Source: Bacteroidota bacterium (GTDB lineage: Bacteria > Bacteroidota > Bacteroidia > Flavobacteriales > Weeksellaceae). From it: a stretch of 6,284 nt of DNA. The position numbers and the translations under genes were made by a program. The stretch spans positions 1-6,284 of the forward strand of contig JAEWOM010000221.1 of assembly GCA_023399675.1 (NCBI GenBank), in the 5' to 3' direction. The stretch's first letter is position 1; each line of letters opens with the position of its first letter. Under the pieces are notes generated by a model. That model searched no databases and was not told the DNA's origin. It saw only the letters and a program-made list of their open reading frames with translations. Below are positions 5,646 to 6,284 of this stretch, in pieces.

Positions 5646-6284
5646 ATGGAAAAGAAATACCGTGTCGTCGGAATGACCTGTTCCGGCTGTCAGAAGAAAA
5701 TATCCGAAACGCTCAATGCAATTGCTGGTCTGGAAGCGGAAGTCAATCTGGAAGATTCAAGCGTGATAATCAAATCAAAACATCCGATCGAACTTCACGA
5801 ATTGAATTCATCACTGAAAGAAGCAGGAAATTACAGCCTTGAAGATCCGGAAAGGCCTGCCGAAACTCATATTATTCCACCAAAAGACCGTGTTTCTCCA
5901 AGTTCAGTTTATTACTGTCCGATGGAATGCGAAGGTGAAAAAGTATACTTTCAGCAGGGAAAACGCTGTCCGGTCTGCAATATGTATTTGGTTCCGATAG
6001 AGGAAAAATCAGGCTTTAAAAGCAATGTAAAAACCGTACTTACTGAAATTTCCAATCCTGAGACCAAAATCGGTGATTATTTCTGTCCGATGTTCTGTGA
6101 AGGCGATAAAACCTACACTACAGATGTTGGCTGCCCGGTTTGCCATATGAACCTGGAGAAAATCACAGCGGAACTGATTGAAAAAGAAAGCGGAGATAAA
6201 AGCGGGCACCATAATCACACTCATGGAAATCCTGAATCGGCAGCAGCTCCTTCGAAATCGGCAAAAAATGCGGGAAAATACTAC
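5646..6284 (+). CDS. Heavy-metal (copper-type) P1B ATPase, N-terminal part, cut by the window end
   Basis: The frame is open for 213 codons to the last base, so only the cytosolic N-terminal region is present and no membrane or phosphorylation motif can be seen. Residues 1-66 are an HMA domain with the classic GMTCSGC site (Cys12, Cys15). Two related metal-binding modules (HMBD) follow: YYCPMECEG ... CPVCNM (Cys91, 95, 108, 111) and YFCPMFCEG ... CPVCHM (Cys147, 151, 163, 166). A His-rich linker HHNHTH is at 188-193, and the final GKYY looks like the start of a third HMBD. This order, HMA then HMBDs, is typical of Bacteroidota CopA-like exporters that pump Cu(I) out of the cytoplasm. It follows the HMA-AraC regulator, which supports a metal-efflux role. 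A CusB-like adaptor with HMBDs is a less likely alternative. Metal specificity cannot be fixed without the membrane part. Confidence 0.82.
   Translation, partial: MEKKYRVVGMTCSGCQKKISETLNAIAGLEAEVNLEDSSVIIKSKHPIELHELNSSLKEAGNYSLEDPERPAETHIIPPKDRVSPSSVYYCPMECEGEKVYFQQGKRCPVCNMYLVPIEEKSGFKSNVKTVLTEISNPETKIGDYFCPMFCEGDKTYTTDVGCPVCHMNLEKITAELIEKESGDKSGHHNHTHGNPESAAAPSKSAKNAGKYY

Noticed and set aside
1..6284. tRNA, rRNA, CRISPR, insertion-sequence or prophage features
   Set aside because: No cloverleaf, repeat-spacer pattern, transposase or integrase motif was seen on either strand; the coding frames account for nearly all of the window.

Overview
The window comes from the chromosome of a member of the Bacteroidota, most likely the Flavobacteriia (Chryseobacterium/Kaistella-like). 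The evidence is a secreted protein with a type IX secretion (T9SS) type A C-terminal sorting domain, a Bacteroidota-type promoter (TTTG ... TAnnTTTG), A-rich leaders instead of clear Shine-Dalgarno sequences, and DUF4153, DUF6157 and HMA/AraC proteins of the kinds usual in that group. All seven genes are on the plus strand, and no gene-free gap exceeds about 120 bases. The genus is inferred from protein style only.

Left part (1-2282): the 3' part of a BlaI/MecI-type repressor gene whose start lies before the window and whose product ends in an extreme lysine-rich tail. After 60 bases comes a large polytopic DUF4153 membrane protein with a soluble C-terminal half.

Middle (2283-4540): a 121-base gap carries a good Bacteroidota promoter just ahead of a secreted beta-helix protein with a T9SS tail. 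Two small genes follow almost without gaps: a DUF6157 protein and an 83-residue two-helix membrane protein. These three probably form one transcription unit. The DUF6157 gene contains a perfect 13-base inverted repeat inside its reading frame.

Right part (4541-6284): a hotdog-fold acyl-CoA thioesterase gene overlaps by four bases a short regulator that joins an N-terminal HMA-like CxxC domain to an AraC-type DNA-binding domain. After an 83-base gap rich in TTCCGGAA-like motifs comes the start of a metal-transporting P-type ATPase (CopA type): one HMA domain, two complete CxxxC...CxxC metal-binding (HMBD) modules, a short His-rich linker and apparently the start of a third module where the window ends. 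Regulator and pump together read as a copper (or similar soft-metal) sensing and efflux locus that probably continues to the right.

Most of the window is ordinary flavobacterial chromosome. The points most worth a second look are the HMA-AraC regulator with its candidate operators, the unusual HMBD modules of the pump, the in-frame palindrome in the DUF6157 gene, and the lysine tail of the repressor. No RNA genes, insertion sequences or CRISPR arrays were seen.
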